Part shown: positions 12,790 through 20,524 of the stretch, in pieces
How positions within the stretch are numbered: the first letter of the stretch is position 1
Layout of the letters: each line of letters starts with the position of its first letter
From: Candidatus Hydrogenedentota bacterium
GTDB lineage: Bacteria; UBA8481; J006
Assembly: GCA_003697085.1 (NCBI GenBank)
Contig: RFFU01000039.1
Coordinates: 1-29,938 of the forward strand
Reading direction: 5' to 3'
Length of the DNA: 29,938 nt
The notes under the pieces: model-generated
Databases searched by the model: none
What the model was told of the DNA's origin: nothing
Seen by the model: only the letters and a program-made list of their open reading frames with translations
Position numbers and translations under genes: made by a program

Positions 12790-13518
12790 TCAAGAAAAAG
12801 GGAGAAAAGTTTTCCACAGGAGAAGGGGAGAAAGAAGACGAAAGGAAAGAAAAATTACGGAGCGAAAACAATGGGAACGGAAACGTTCTTCCAGGCGAAG
12901 TTGCCGATGCATTTCCGCTTGAACGGCAAGGAGCGTTTTCTCGATGTTTCGGTGGGCTGTGACAGCGCGTCCAAAGTGAAAATCGACGCGGGAAAAGGGA
13001 AGAGGAAACTCGAATCGGTCCCAGGAAGGAAAGCGAATACGCCAACGGGCGATGGTGAGGAGAGGAATAACCGGTTTTCGGGAGATTTCCGCGAGGTAAG
13101 CGGCTCCTTCTTGAAGGTGGTAAACCGGCCCTTGGGGACCATCGGGGGTGATACCAATGAGCCAACCGTGTTGGAGGGCGCGAGCCGTTTCTCGGATGGC
13201 GGCGAAAGATCGTTTTCCGGTACTTCCGCGGGCAGCTCCGTGACCGAAAAGGGCGGCGATACGCGTGATCAGTTCCCCGTCGAAGTGATCCGAAATAACG
13301 GCCAGACTGCGGTAATTTTTGAAGATGGGACAAATCATTCCACCGAGGATACGATTGTGCCAAAAGGGAACGATGACTCCTCCAGCAAGGGCATAACGTT
13401 GGAAACGCGTGACGCCGTGGAAACGAAAGCGGTAGGTCAGGACACAAAAGCGCATCAAGAAACCACCCACGGCAACACAGAGAAAGAGAAGCCGTTTCTT
13501 CAGACGTCGGGATATCAC
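12790..13518 (-). CDS. DUF374-family lysophospholipid/lipid A-type acyltransferase
   Basis: Likely a membrane-associated acyltransferase acting on a lipid A precursor or lysophospholipid. The 242-residue protein shows the family pattern: FWHNRILGG near residue 52, SDHFDGELITRIAALFG, the RGSTGKRSFAAIRE stretch and ITPDGPQGP followed by AAYLAEISRKPVIPL. A hydrophobic segment (LLFLCVAVGGFLMRFCVL) sits at residues 10-27 and a second one near the C-terminus. The GTG at 13518 is the only start close to the conserved part. A TTTTCCACA 9-mer lies inside its 3' end. The same cluster carries kdsD and kdsA, which supports an envelope role; the exact substrate is unknown. A long open frame on the opposite strand is a compositional shadow. 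Confidence 0.8.
   Translation of the reverse strand: MISRRLKKRLLFLCVAVGGFLMRFCVLTYRFRFHGVTRFQRYALAGGVIVPFWHNRILGGMICPIFKNYRSLAVISDHFDGELITRIAALFGHGAARGSTGKRSFAAIRETARALQHGWLIGITPDGPQGPVYHLQEGAAYLAEISRKPVIPLLTIARWRIRFPSWDRFEFPLPFSRVDFHFGRAVTAHRNIEKTLLAVQAEMHRQLRLEERFRSHCFRSVIFLSFRLLSPLLLWKTFLPFS
12810..12818. promoter_or_regulatory. TTTTCCACA, the best DnaA box in the window
   Basis: TTTTCCACA differs from the canonical TTATCCACA at one position and lies inside the 3' end of the acyltransferase gene, within the dnaA-flanking cluster of related 9-mers. It may be an outlying part of the origin, or chance within codons CTG TGG AAA. Confidence 0.4.
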
Positions 13519-13952
13519 TGGAGTGAAATACCCAAAAAAACGGTTTCCAACAAGAGATAATTTTCGGTTCCTCGGCGGTATTTATGGGTTATCGAGTAGA
13601 AGAGGTTTCATAAGGTTCCCTTCCACCTCGATATTGCAGAAATTCCGAGGCCGTGACGTACTTATGAAACCGCTTCTAGAAGGCCGGCGGGGGAAATAGT
13701 GTTCGATTCCGAATTTGTGTTCCTTTCGGTTCCCGGGCGGGGCCGTTCAACTCTTCCGCCAAACTGTCCGCCAGCCCAGGCTGGCCAATTGGAGATCGGA
13801 TTCCCGGCATGTTTTGGCTCGCGACGGGCGAGCGCGGATGTCACCATCGCTTCGGCCTTAACCTCCCGTTCGAACGGCTGCGTTCTCCGCATTCGCCGTT
13901 TGCAAATTGTCGGACGAATTGAAGTTCGGTAAGGGACTCAATACAGGTCCGG
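13519..13952. other. 434-bp gap without a recognisable gene, rich in inverted repeats
   Basis: The gap separates hemW from the acyltransferase, inside a block where genes otherwise nearly touch. It holds a large nested inverted repeat at 13597-13678, a GCCAGC-CCAG-GCTGGC palindrome around 13770-13785 and a GCTCGC-GACGG-GCGAGC hairpin at 13817-13833. Short open frames of 76 codons (13662-13892, minus) and 77 codons (13699-13932, plus) overlap each other on opposite strands. They show no conserved motif or convincing ribosome-binding site. I looked for SRP RNA, tmRNA and RNase P RNA signatures and found none. It may be a structured RNA, a terminator region or a decayed repeat element. Confidence 0.5.
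13597..13678. repeat. Long nested inverted repeat (82 bp)
   Basis: The arms TAGAAGAGGTTTCATAAG (13597-13614) and CTTATGAAACCGCTTCTA (13661-13678) pair over 18 positions with one mismatch. Inside, after internal loops of 11 and 10 bases, CCTCG (13626-13630) pairs with CGAGG (13646-13650) around a 15-base apical loop. As RNA this would be a stem with a large symmetric internal loop. No T-run long enough for a standard terminator follows on either strand, although the minus-strand exit (TCTTCT) is pyrimidine-rich. Confidence 0.6.
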
Positions 13953-15044
13953 TTACAAAAAGCGGAGCACGATTTCGTTAAGAAAAAGAATTCCACGTCT
14001 TGTGGGGGCGAGCCTGGTTTCATCGAGCGTGATGTATCCTTCGGCCGCAATTTCTTCCAAGAGAGATCGTTTCTCTTCCAAAGCCTGCCGGTTTCGGAAC
14101 GGAATATCCGACCAAGAAATACCGTGAACAAGGCGAAGAACAAGGCTGATTGTTTCCGCGGCAAGAGAGTCTCCCATGTCATAGGAGGGAAGAGGCCCCC
14201 GGGAAATAAATTCTTTCACAGAAGCAATATTTCGATAACGGCGTCCCCCCTCGTATCCCGCTGCACCGGCTCCTATCCCTACGTATTCTCCGCATTTCCA
14301 TACATTGATATTGTGGCGACATTCATGGCCTGGGCGGGAGAAATTTGAGACTTCGTAGTGGTGATATCCGGCGATCGCCAGTGTTTTCTCGATGAGATTC
14401 ATCTTTTCCAAGGCACGTTCTTCTTCATCGGACGGGTCAAAGCACTTTCGCGCCCAAATCGAGGAGCCTTCAATTGTTAGTTCATAGGTAGAGATGTGGT
14501 CGAGATTCCAGGAGAGAAATTCACCTAAAGACTTCTCTATCTCTTCTGATCGTACCGCATAAATAAGGTCTCCGGAAAGGGAGGGGAATTCGAAATGCCG
14601 CGCCAACCGGATGGCCTTTCGGTTATCCGCCGCGGTGTGTCTTCTTCCTAGGAATTTCAGAATGGAATCTTGGGTCGACTGAAACCCGATGGAGAGACGG
14701 TTGACGCCGTATTGCCGGAGCAGGCGGGCCGTATCGAAGGTAAAGGTTCCCGGATTTACTTCAACGGTCCATTCCGTTTTCGAATGTATCTTTTCCGCTA
14801 CGGCTTGCAGTATCCGTTCCAGTTCAGTCAAGGGAAATTCGCTGGGGGTGCCACCTCCAAAATAGACCGTATCCCAAGATGTCTGATGGCGGGAAAGATC
14901 TCGGAGAAGTGCCTCAGCATACGCCGATGCCGGAGGATGGCGGGAAGGAGTCTCCGTAAAGAAGTCGCAATAGGGGCATCGAGAAGCGCAATAAGGGAAG
15001 TGAAGATAAAGATGCCGAGGTGAACGGGGAGGAGATTCAGACAA
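13953..15044 (-). CDS. hemW: Radical SAM heme chaperone HemW (HemN-like)
   Basis: Radical SAM protein of the HemN/HemW family, which binds and hands over heme. The iron-sulfur motif is CASRCPYCDF; the F after CxxxCxxCD is the HemW pattern, where true coproporphyrinogen dehydrogenases have a fourth Cys. Further motifs are YFGGGTPS and the SAM-binding VNRLSIGFQS. The C-terminal HemN domain follows (HHYEVSNFSRPGHECRHN). The start is uncertain. TTG at 15044 gives 363 residues with the conserved part starting 12 residues in and overlaps kdsD by 8 bases. ATG at 15101 would overlap kdsD by 65 bases. Neither has a good ribosome-binding site. It is the last gene of the kdsD-side cluster. Confidence 0.88.
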   Translation of the reverse strand: MSESPPRSPRHLYLHFPYCASRCPYCDFFTETPSRHPPASAYAEALLRDLSRHQTSWDTVYFGGGTPSEFPLTELERILQAVAEKIHSKTEWTVEVNPGTFTFDTARLLRQYGVNRLSIGFQSTQDSILKFLGRRHTAADNRKAIRLARHFEFPSLSGDLIYAVRSEEIEKSLGEFLSWNLDHISTYELTIEGSSIWARKCFDPSDEEERALEKMNLIEKTLAIAGYHHYEVSNFSRPGHECRHNINVWKCGEYVGIGAGAAGYEGGRRYRNIASVKEFISRGPLPSYDMGDSLAAETISLVLRLVHGISWSDIPFRNRQALEEKRSLLEEIAAEGYITLDETRLAPTRRGILFLNEIVLRFL

Positions 15045-15996
15045 CCTTCGATCGAAGGATGTCGTGAATATGAATAACACCGACGGGGCGGCGTTGCCCA
15101 TCGACAATAATCAACGAAGTGATCTTATGATTTTCCATTACGGTGAGGGCTTGGACGGCGAGCTGATCGGGGGCGATGGTCCTGGGTTTCGTGGACCCGA
15201 CGACGGAGAAAGCGGGCGTCTGAACATCAAGTGTATTATTTTTTTCCAAAAGCCTTCGCAGATCACCGTCCGTGATGATTCCCGCCAGACGCCCATTGCT
15301 ATCGACGACCGTCGTCATTCCGAGACGTTTTCGAGACATTTCGAGGATGACTTCACGAAGAGGGGTTTCCTTGAGCACACGAGGAATCTCTTTCTCGGTA
15401 TGCATCAAGTCCCGGACGCGAAGCAGAGATCGTCCCAGCGCGCCCGCCGGATGCCGAAACGCGAAATCCTCCCGCGTAAAGCCTCGCCTTCTGTACACAG
15501 CCACGGCAAGCGCATCACCAAGGACGAGCGCGGCGGTGGTCGAGGATGTCGGAGCCAGACCGAGGGGACAGGCTTCGCGCGGGACCTTCGTCGAAAGGAC
15601 GGTTTGCGCGGCTCTTCCCAACGTCGAGTCCGGTTCTCCCGTCATAGCGAGAAGCGGTACGCCGAGCCGACGTACGGCGGGAAGGAGAAGAGCCAATTCC
15701 TCCGTGTCTCCGGAGTAGGAGATGGCAAGGACGACATCCCCCGGAGCAATGACGCCGAGGTCGCCGTGCAGTCCTTCCCCCGCGTGAAGAAAAACCGCGG
15801 GCGTGCCGGTGGAAGAAAGCGTTGCGGCGATTTTTCTTCCGACAGCGCCCGATTTTCCCAATCCCGTGACAATAATCTTTCCCCGGCATTCGAGAATCGT
15901 TTCGCAGGCTTTGATGAAAGAGTTTCCCAAGGAGTCCCTAACGCTCGTTAACCCCTCGATTTCGGTGTCAAAGACATCCCGAGCGTCTTCAAGCAT
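15037..15996 (-). CDS. kdsD: Arabinose-5-phosphate isomerase KdsD/KpsF
   Basis: Converts ribulose 5-phosphate to arabinose 5-phosphate, the first step to Kdo in lipopolysaccharide. The 319-residue protein has an N-terminal SIS sugar isomerase domain (GKIIVTGLGKSGAVGRKIAA, AGEGLHGDLG, ISYSGDTEEL). Two CBS repeats follow from about residue 200 (VRDLMHTEKEIP and GIITDGDLRRLL in the first, ending with GVIHIHDILRSK). This is the standard two-part structure and length. The ATG at 15996 overlaps the end of kdsA by 8 bases (ATGCTTGA), so it is likely translationally coupled. kdsA uses its product, so two consecutive pathway enzymes are co-expressed. Confidence 0.95.
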   Translation of the reverse strand: MLEDARDVFDTEIEGLTSVRDSLGNSFIKACETILECRGKIIVTGLGKSGAVGRKIAATLSSTGTPAVFLHAGEGLHGDLGVIAPGDVVLAISYSGDTEELALLLPAVRRLGVPLLAMTGEPDSTLGRAAQTVLSTKVPREACPLGLAPTSSTTAALVLGDALAVAVYRRRGFTREDFAFRHPAGALGRSLLRVRDLMHTEKEIPRVLKETPLREVILEMSRKRLGMTTVVDSNGRLAGIITDGDLRRLLEKNNTLDVQTPAFSVVGSTKPRTIAPDQLAVQALTVMENHKITSLIIVDGQRRPVGVIHIHDILRSKVV

Positions 15997-16813
15997 GTTT
16001 GCGACCTTTCACGATCTTATCGATTGGAAGAATATCATCCAACAGTATCTCCGTCGATTCGAGCGGCCACTGCGTGTGGGAGTCGGACAGTGCGTTTTCC
16101 GGAGCGGGATGAACTTCAAGAAAGACCGCGGCGATACCCACGGCGACGGCGGCCCGGAGCAAGGCGGGGATCATCTGGCGGTCACCACCCGAGGTCGTTC
16201 CGGCGGCTCCGGGTTTTTGAACCGAGTGAGAAGCGTCAAAGACAACGGGAGAAAAGGATTTCATTATCTCGAGGGAGCGAAAATCCACGACAAGATCGTT
16301 GTATCCAAAGGTCGTTCCGCGTTCAGTCAACCAGACGTCTCTTGCCCCCGCTCTTCGGGCCTTGTCCCGAAGAGCTTCGGTTTGGTTCGGGGAAAGGAAC
16401 TGGCCTTTCTTGATATTGACGATGCGGCCCGTTTCTCCGGCGGCAACCACCAAGTCGGTTTGGCGGCAGAGAAAGGCGGGAATCTGAAGAACATCCGCGA
16501 CTTGAGCAACCTCTTTCGCTTGTTCGGGAAGGTGAATGTCCGTCAAAACGGGAAGATGAAAGGCCTCCTTGATTCGGGAAAGGATTTCAAGACCTTGTCG
16601 AATTCCCACTCCTCGCGGGGAATCGAGAGATTGACGATTCGCTTTATCGAAGGACGCCTTGAAGACGAACGCGATCCCTCTTTTGGAGGTAACGTGATGG
16701 AGGTGACGAGCGACCTGGAAAGCCATCTCTTCATTTTCGATCATACAAGGGCCGGCGATCAGCACGAGGGGTTTCGTATTTGAAAGAGAAGGAAGAATTA
16801 TGTTCTGCGCCAT
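15989..16813 (-). CDS. kdsA: 3-deoxy-8-phosphooctulonate synthase (metal-dependent type)
   Basis: Condenses arabinose 5-phosphate with phosphoenolpyruvate to Kdo 8-phosphate for lipid A core synthesis. It has 274 residues. The motifs IAGPCMIE, FKASFDKANR, PAFLCRQTDL and WLTERGTTFGYNDLVVDFRS closely follow the Aquifex enzyme. Cys23, His196, Glu233 and Asp244 fall in the spacing of the four Aquifex metal ligands, so this should be the metal-dependent class; E. coli has Asn in place of the Cys. The start ATG overlaps the 3' end of cysS by 16 bases. Followed directly by kdsD. Confidence 0.96.
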   Translation of the reverse strand: MAQNIILPSLSNTKPLVLIAGPCMIENEEMAFQVARHLHHVTSKRGIAFVFKASFDKANRQSLDSPRGVGIRQGLEILSRIKEAFHLPVLTDIHLPEQAKEVAQVADVLQIPAFLCRQTDLVVAAGETGRIVNIKKGQFLSPNQTEALRDKARRAGARDVWLTERGTTFGYNDLVVDFRSLEIMKSFSPVVFDASHSVQKPGAAGTTSGGDRQMIPALLRAAVAVGIAAVFLEVHPAPENALSDSHTQWPLESTEILLDDILPIDKIVKGRKHA

Positions 16814-18144
16814 CGGGTTCCCTCCGGAGTATCTTCGAGAATGACACCACGTTCGGCCAATTCCTTGCGAATTCGATCCGCGACGTCAAAACGTTTTTCT
16901 CGTCGCGCGGATTCTCGCTCTTTCACCAAACGATGAATTTCGGAATTCTCCTCGTCGTTCGCCAGAGTCGGAAAAAGGTCAAGCCCCAGAATTCTACCAC
17001 ACTCGTAAAGAGTTCGAGCGACTTTCAAACGTTGTTGCAACGATTCTCTTCCCGCATTCTTCCGCGCCTCGAAGAGGACAGCCAAGGCTTTGGCCGTATT
17101 GAAATTCTCCCTGAGGGCCTCGAGGAAAGATCTTCGAATGGCAGGCACAATTGGCCCTGATTCCCGCGGATTCGCCTCGGGAGGAAGAAGGGTGAAGAAA
17201 CGATTGAGTGATTGACGAGCCTCTTCCATTTTTCTCCTGGAAAAATCAAAGGGATGCGCGAAATGGGTCATCAAAACGGCAATGCGGAATGTATTTCCAT
17301 CGAATTCATCGAGAAGTTGTTCGACTGAGAAAGCATTCCCGAGAGATTTCGCCATTTTCGTGCCGTTGACCGTCACAAGACCGTTGTGAAGCCAAATGCG
17401 GGCAAACGTCCTTCCGGTCGCCGCCTCGGATTGTGCCCGTTCATTTTCGTGGTGAGGAAAAAGAAGATCGATACCACCTCCGTGGATATCAATCGTTTTT
17501 CCAAGATACTTCATCGACATTGTCGAACATTCGATGTGCCAACCCGGCCGCCCCGTTCCCCAAGGGGATTCCCAGGAAGGTTCCCCGGATTTTGCGCGTT
17601 TCCAGAGGGCGAAATCGAGGGGGTGGCGTTTTCCTTCCCCCGGTTCGACGCGGGTGCCCTCGAGGAGTTCTTCGATTCGACGTCCGGAGAGTTTTCCGTA
17701 GGAAGGAAAACTATGAACCGAGAAATAGACGGAGCCGGCGGCGGAATATGCGTGACCCTGCTCGAGAAGTTTTTCGATTAGGGCGATGATATCGGGAATG
17801 TGGTCCGAGACCCGAGGTTCGACATCGGGGGGCAAACATCCTAACCGTTTAACGACGGAGGCGTACTCCTTCGTATATTGATCGGCCAGACAGACGGGCG
17901 AGACCTCGCGTTCCGCCGCCCGCGCGATTATTTTGTCGTCAATGTCCGTCACATTTCGAATGTAGCGCACCGTGTAATCCAGTTCACGAAGGGTTCGTAC
18001 GAGTGCATCGAAGACGATGGCCGCTCGAGCATGTCCGAGATGAGGCGAGTCGTAGGGGGTGATACCACAGACGTAGATTCCGATTGGACCGGGGGCCGGA
18101 GGAAGAGCGAGCGGCTTTCGTGTCAATGTATCGTAAAGTTTCAT
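16798..18144 (-). CDS. cysS: Cysteinyl-tRNA synthetase
   Basis: Class I synthetase charging tRNA-Cys. It has 448 residues, in the usual range. The ATP-binding signature is HLGH (35-38), preceded by [11 protein letters not shown], where many homologues read CGPTVYD. The KMSKS loop is KMAKS at 263-267. Zinc ligands are expected at Cys26, Cys206 (WHIECSTMS) and His231 ([12 protein letters not shown]). The ITPYD form recalls MshC-type ligases, but the full length and C-terminal helical anticodon-binding region ([19 protein letters not shown]) support a normal CysRS. Its ATG overlaps the ispF stop (ATGA), and ispD-ispF-cysS is a gene order known from several phyla. Confidence 0.95.
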   Translation of the reverse strand: MKLYDTLTRKPLALPPAPGPIGIYVCGITPYDSPHLGHARAAIVFDALVRTLRELDYTVRYIRNVTDIDDKIIARAAEREVSPVCLADQYTKEYASVVKRLGCLPPDVEPRVSDHIPDIIALIEKLLEQGHAYSAAGSVYFSVHSFPSYGKLSGRRIEELLEGTRVEPGEGKRHPLDFALWKRAKSGEPSWESPWGTGRPGWHIECSTMSMKYLGKTIDIHGGGIDLLFPHHENERAQSEAATGRTFARIWLHNGLVTVNGTKMAKSLGNAFSVEQLLDEFDGNTFRIAVLMTHFAHPFDFSRRKMEEARQSLNRFFTLLPPEANPRESGPIVPAIRRSFLEALRENFNTAKALAVLFEARKNAGRESLQQRLKVARTLYECGRILGLDLFPTLANDEENSEIHRLVKERESARREKRFDVADRIRKELAERGVILEDTPEGTRWRRT

Positions 18145-18614
18145 AAAGTCTCCAAAAGGGCCACGGCAAACGCCGCGATGCCTTCACCACGACCGATGAA
18201 TCCGAGCCCCTCGGACGATTTCCCTTTGATCGTAATTTGTGTTCGAGGTCCAAGGATGGCACGGTAATTATCGGCGATTTCCGCCTTGATTGCGGAGACG
18301 CGAACGAGATCCGTCACGAGTGTTGCATCGATCTGGAGGAAGCGGCAAGGTGGCAGCGGTAGGCGACGGAGAAGATCCAGACTGGAGGCATTTTTGAAGG
18401 CGGGATCGGTATTCGGAAAGAGTTCGCCTATGTCTTTTTCCCCGGCGGCCGAAAGCAGAGCGTCGATAACGGCGTGCGTCAAGACATCGGCGTCGGAATG
18501 CCCGGAGAGGCCCGGTAATTCGGGCAGCGTGACGCCTCCGATAACCAGGGGTTTCTCGGAATCGATCTTATGAGAATCATAACCAAATCCGATACGGCAA
18601 GAGGGGCGGGTCAC
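18141..18614 (-). CDS. ispF: 2-C-methyl-D-erythritol 2,4-cyclodiphosphate synthase
   Basis: MEP-pathway enzyme that cyclises CDP-methylerythritol phosphate with release of CMP. It has 157 residues, as usual for this trimeric enzyme. Metal ligands are Asp13 and His15 in GFGYDSHK and His47 in DVLTHAVIDALL, with the same spacing as in E. coli. SGHSDADV, DIGELFPNTDP and the C-terminal SSEGLGFIGRGEGIAA are conserved. The start is GTG at 18614, four bases after the ispD stop; the stop overlaps the cysS ATG. It is coupled to ispD, which acts two steps earlier; ispE is not in the window. Confidence 0.96.
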   Translation of the reverse strand: MTRPSCRIGFGYDSHKIDSEKPLVIGGVTLPELPGLSGHSDADVLTHAVIDALLSAAGEKDIGELFPNTDPAFKNASSLDLLRRLPLPPCRFLQIDATLVTDLVRVSAIKAEIADNYRAILGPRTQITIKGKSSEGLGFIGRGEGIAAFAVALLETL

Positions 18615-18618
18615 GGTC

Positions 18619-19278
18619 CTATCTCCATTTTTTCAATATCTTTTCCGCCAACAAGAGGTCGTCGGCGTAAGTGATCTTGATATTCCGAATGTCACCGCCG
18701 ACGAGTCCCGTCCGAAATCCGCCGGCGGCCACGAGCGCCAGGTCATCAGTATAAACGTCGTGAGGGGGCTCGAGGTAGACTGATTTTGCCACGGAGTAAC
18801 GAAGAGCCTGCGGCGTTTGAACCCGGCGCAGACGGGAACGATCAAGTGTTCGGATAACGATATCCTGATCCACTTCCTTAATCGTTTCGACGACGGGAAG
18901 AGCGGGGGCGACGGCGTCAAAGTGCTCGAGACCGGCCAAGAGAGATTGAAAGAGAGACTTGGAAACAAAAGGTCTTGCGGCGTCGTGAATCAATATCGCG
19001 GTTCCCTCGGACAGAAGAGGAAGAAGAGCGCGGACACCGCTTATAGCGGATTCCTGACGAGTCGTCCCGCCCACAGTCCAGTTTGCCTTCCAGGACACTT
19101 CCTCTCGAAATTCCGGAGAGGAGACGAGCAGGATCACAGCGTCATTCGAGGCATTCCGAAGAGAATGAAGTGTCCAATCGAAGACTCGTTTTTCTCCGAG
19201 GGGCTGGAGAAGTTTGTTCTTTTCCTTTCCAAATCGCCTGGAGTTTCCGGCGGCAAGAAGAACGACGGCGGCGTTCAT
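18619..19278 (-). CDS. ispD: 2-C-methyl-D-erythritol 4-phosphate cytidylyltransferase
   Basis: Transfers CMP from CTP to methylerythritol 4-phosphate in the MEP isoprenoid pathway. It has 219 residues. The N-terminal nucleotide-binding loop is LLAAGNSRRFGKEKNKLL with the conserved glycines and basic residues. Next come GGTTRQESAISGVRAL, ILIHDAARPFV and the substrate loop RVQTPQALRY, then YTDDLALVAAGG and the closing DIRNIKITYADDLLLAE. ATG at 19278. It belongs to the carD-PIN-TRAM-ispD-ispF-cysS order. A possible 67-codon frame ends on its start codon. Confidence 0.96.
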   Translation of the reverse strand: MNAAVVLLAAGNSRRFGKEKNKLLQPLGEKRVFDWTLHSLRNASNDAVILLVSSPEFREEVSWKANWTVGGTTRQESAISGVRALLPLLSEGTAILIHDAARPFVSKSLFQSLLAGLEHFDAVAPALPVVETIKEVDQDIVIRTLDRSRLRRVQTPQALRYSVAKSVYLEPPHDVYTDDLALVAAGGFRTGLVGGDIRNIKITYADDLLLAEKILKKWR

Positions 19279-19478
19279 AGGAAGATTTCCCGAGAGAATT
19301 CGTTTTTCAAACGATGAGTGACGGTTCGCATTTCAGAGAGCCAAGGACAGGGCGAAGAAGAATGCAAAAAGCCGAAAGCAAGAATCAGCGGTCTAATTCC
19401 TTTGGGGAAACGGTTGCGTGATTCGAATATCCAGCGCATTTTTGAATTCGGAAAGTTCCCGAGGCGTTCGATTTGCAA
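19275..19478 (-). CDS. Possible small hypothetical gene coupled to ispD
   Basis: The 211 bases between the PIN-TRAM gene and ispD hold an open frame of 67 codons. It begins at TTG 19478, 11 bases after the PIN-TRAM stop, and its TGA overlaps the ispD ATG as ATGA, the same coupling used elsewhere in this cluster. The product is basic and has a short hydrophobic stretch (GIRPLILAFGFLH). I recognise no family and see no Shine-Dalgarno sequence; an internal ATG 14 codons in is an alternative start. Position is the main argument; it could equally be a chance frame in a spacer. Confidence 0.3.
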   Translation of the reverse strand: MQIERLGNFPNSKMRWIFESRNRFPKGIRPLILAFGFLHSSSPCPWLSEMRTVTHRLKNEFSREIFL

Positions 19479-19489
19479 TTGCCGGCGTG

Positions 19490-20524
19490 TTACGATCGCG
19501 GTCCGCCGCCGGATGAAGAAGGTTTTCTGCTCGGGCCATCGTAACGCGTAAAGATCATTCTCCCCGCGGTTGTCTGATGAATATTCGTGACGACGACATC
19601 GATTGTTTTACCGATGAAATCGACGGCGTTATCGACGACGACCATCGTTCCATCGTCGAGATAAGCTACTCCTTGCCCCGGTTCTTTCCCCTCGCGGCTG
19701 ATCGACACGCGTATCTCTTCGCCTGGCAAATAGATAGTTTTGAGGGCGTTGACGAGATCGTTGAGGTTGAGGACGCGCACAGAGCGCGCGCGGGCGACTT
19801 TGTTTAGATTAAAATCGTTCGTGACGAGAACTCCATCGAGTTCCTGGGTCACGCGAATCAGTTTATGGTCCACTTCCGACTCGTCCGGATAATCGGTGTT
19901 GAGGATTCGTATATTCGCTTCCGGTATGTCTTTCAATTTGTTGACAACGTCTAAGCCGCGGCGTCCGCGGTTTCGTTTGAGGGACTCGGAGGAATCCGCG
20001 ATACCCTGAAGTTCATGAAGGATGAAGGTTGGAATGATGATTTCTCCCTCGATAAATCCGATACGACAGATGTCCACGATGCGGCCGTCAATGAGAACGG
20101 AAGTATCGCAAACCTTCGGAAGAGGACCTTCCGTGGGAGGAAGAGTTTTCTTTTCCGAAGCGGATTTTTCCGCCGAACGTTCGGAGGCTTCAACCTTCAT
20201 GTTCAAGGCCGTGGAGGTTCCCACGACGAGTCCAGCCCAGAAAAGGGAGAGAATAAGAACGGCGCGACCCGCGGGGGAATCCGCCACGGCGTAAACCGCG
20301 GGCACGGAAAGAAAAGCAAAAGCCAATCCGCTTAGGGCGCCGGTTGTGACGGAGCGCATTCGCTTTTGGGGGAGAGGAGAGAGAAGAAACCACGCCGCGA
20401 AAGCGGCGAGGTAAAGAACAATGCCGAGTGGAACGGCGCGAGGATCGTTCGTCGTCAAGAGGGAGGGGAGAAAGAGCAGCGGGAGGAGGAAAACGAGGAC
20501 CAAAATATGGTTTCGTGAATTCAC
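19490..20524 (-). CDS. Membrane-anchored PIN-TRAM domain protein (YacL-like)
   Basis: Likely membrane-bound ribonuclease-type protein. Of 344 residues, the first 110 contain about four hydrophobic segments (roughly 6-24, 32-50, 62-80, 88-106). After a charged linker a PIN domain begins at VCDTSVLIDGRIVDI with Asp140. It continues with PTFILHELQGIADS and VLVTNDFNLNKVA, which supply the expected acidic residues. A C-terminal TRAM segment (PGEEIRVSISREGKEPGQG, then GMVVV-like DGTMVVVDNA) is a predicted RNA-binding fold. The GTG start overlaps the carD stop (GTGA). CarD next to YacL-like PIN-TRAM and ispD is a recurring order. The physiological substrate is not known. Confidence 0.88.
   Translation of the reverse strand: MNSRNHILVLVFLLPLLFLPSLLTTNDPRAVPLGIVLYLAAFAAWFLLSPLPQKRMRSVTTGALSGLAFAFLSVPAVYAVADSPAGRAVLILSLFWAGLVVGTSTALNMKVEASERSAEKSASEKKTLPPTEGPLPKVCDTSVLIDGRIVDICRIGFIEGEIIIPTFILHELQGIADSSESLKRNRGRRGLDVVNKLKDIPEANIRILNTDYPDESEVDHKLIRVTQELDGVLVTNDFNLNKVARARSVRVLNLNDLVNALKTIYLPGEEIRVSISREGKEPGQGVAYLDDGTMVVVDNAVDFIGKTIDVVVTNIHQTTAGRMIFTRYDGPSRKPSSSGGGPRS

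Noticed and set aside
12751-13560. 269-codon plus-strand frame opposite the acyltransferase
   Set aside because: Low-complexity Lys/Gly/Ser/Glu-rich sequence produced by the purine-rich strand. The minus-strand frame has the full DUF374 motif set.
13604-13671. GGTTTCATAAG/CTTATGAAACC as a parS site
   Set aside because: The half sites recall the GTTTCA/TGAAAC of parS but are 46 bases apart, and no parA or parB is present.
13930-13970. Possible SRP RNA core (CAGGTCCGG)
   Set aside because: Only the short string matches; the following GGAAGGAAGCAGC element is absent and the stretch runs into the hemW stop.
15803-16783. 326-codon plus-strand frame opposite kdsD and kdsA
   Set aside because: kdsA and kdsD are unmistakable on the minus strand. 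The opposite frame has no family motif and reflects base composition; the same applies to the plus frame at 15064-15951.
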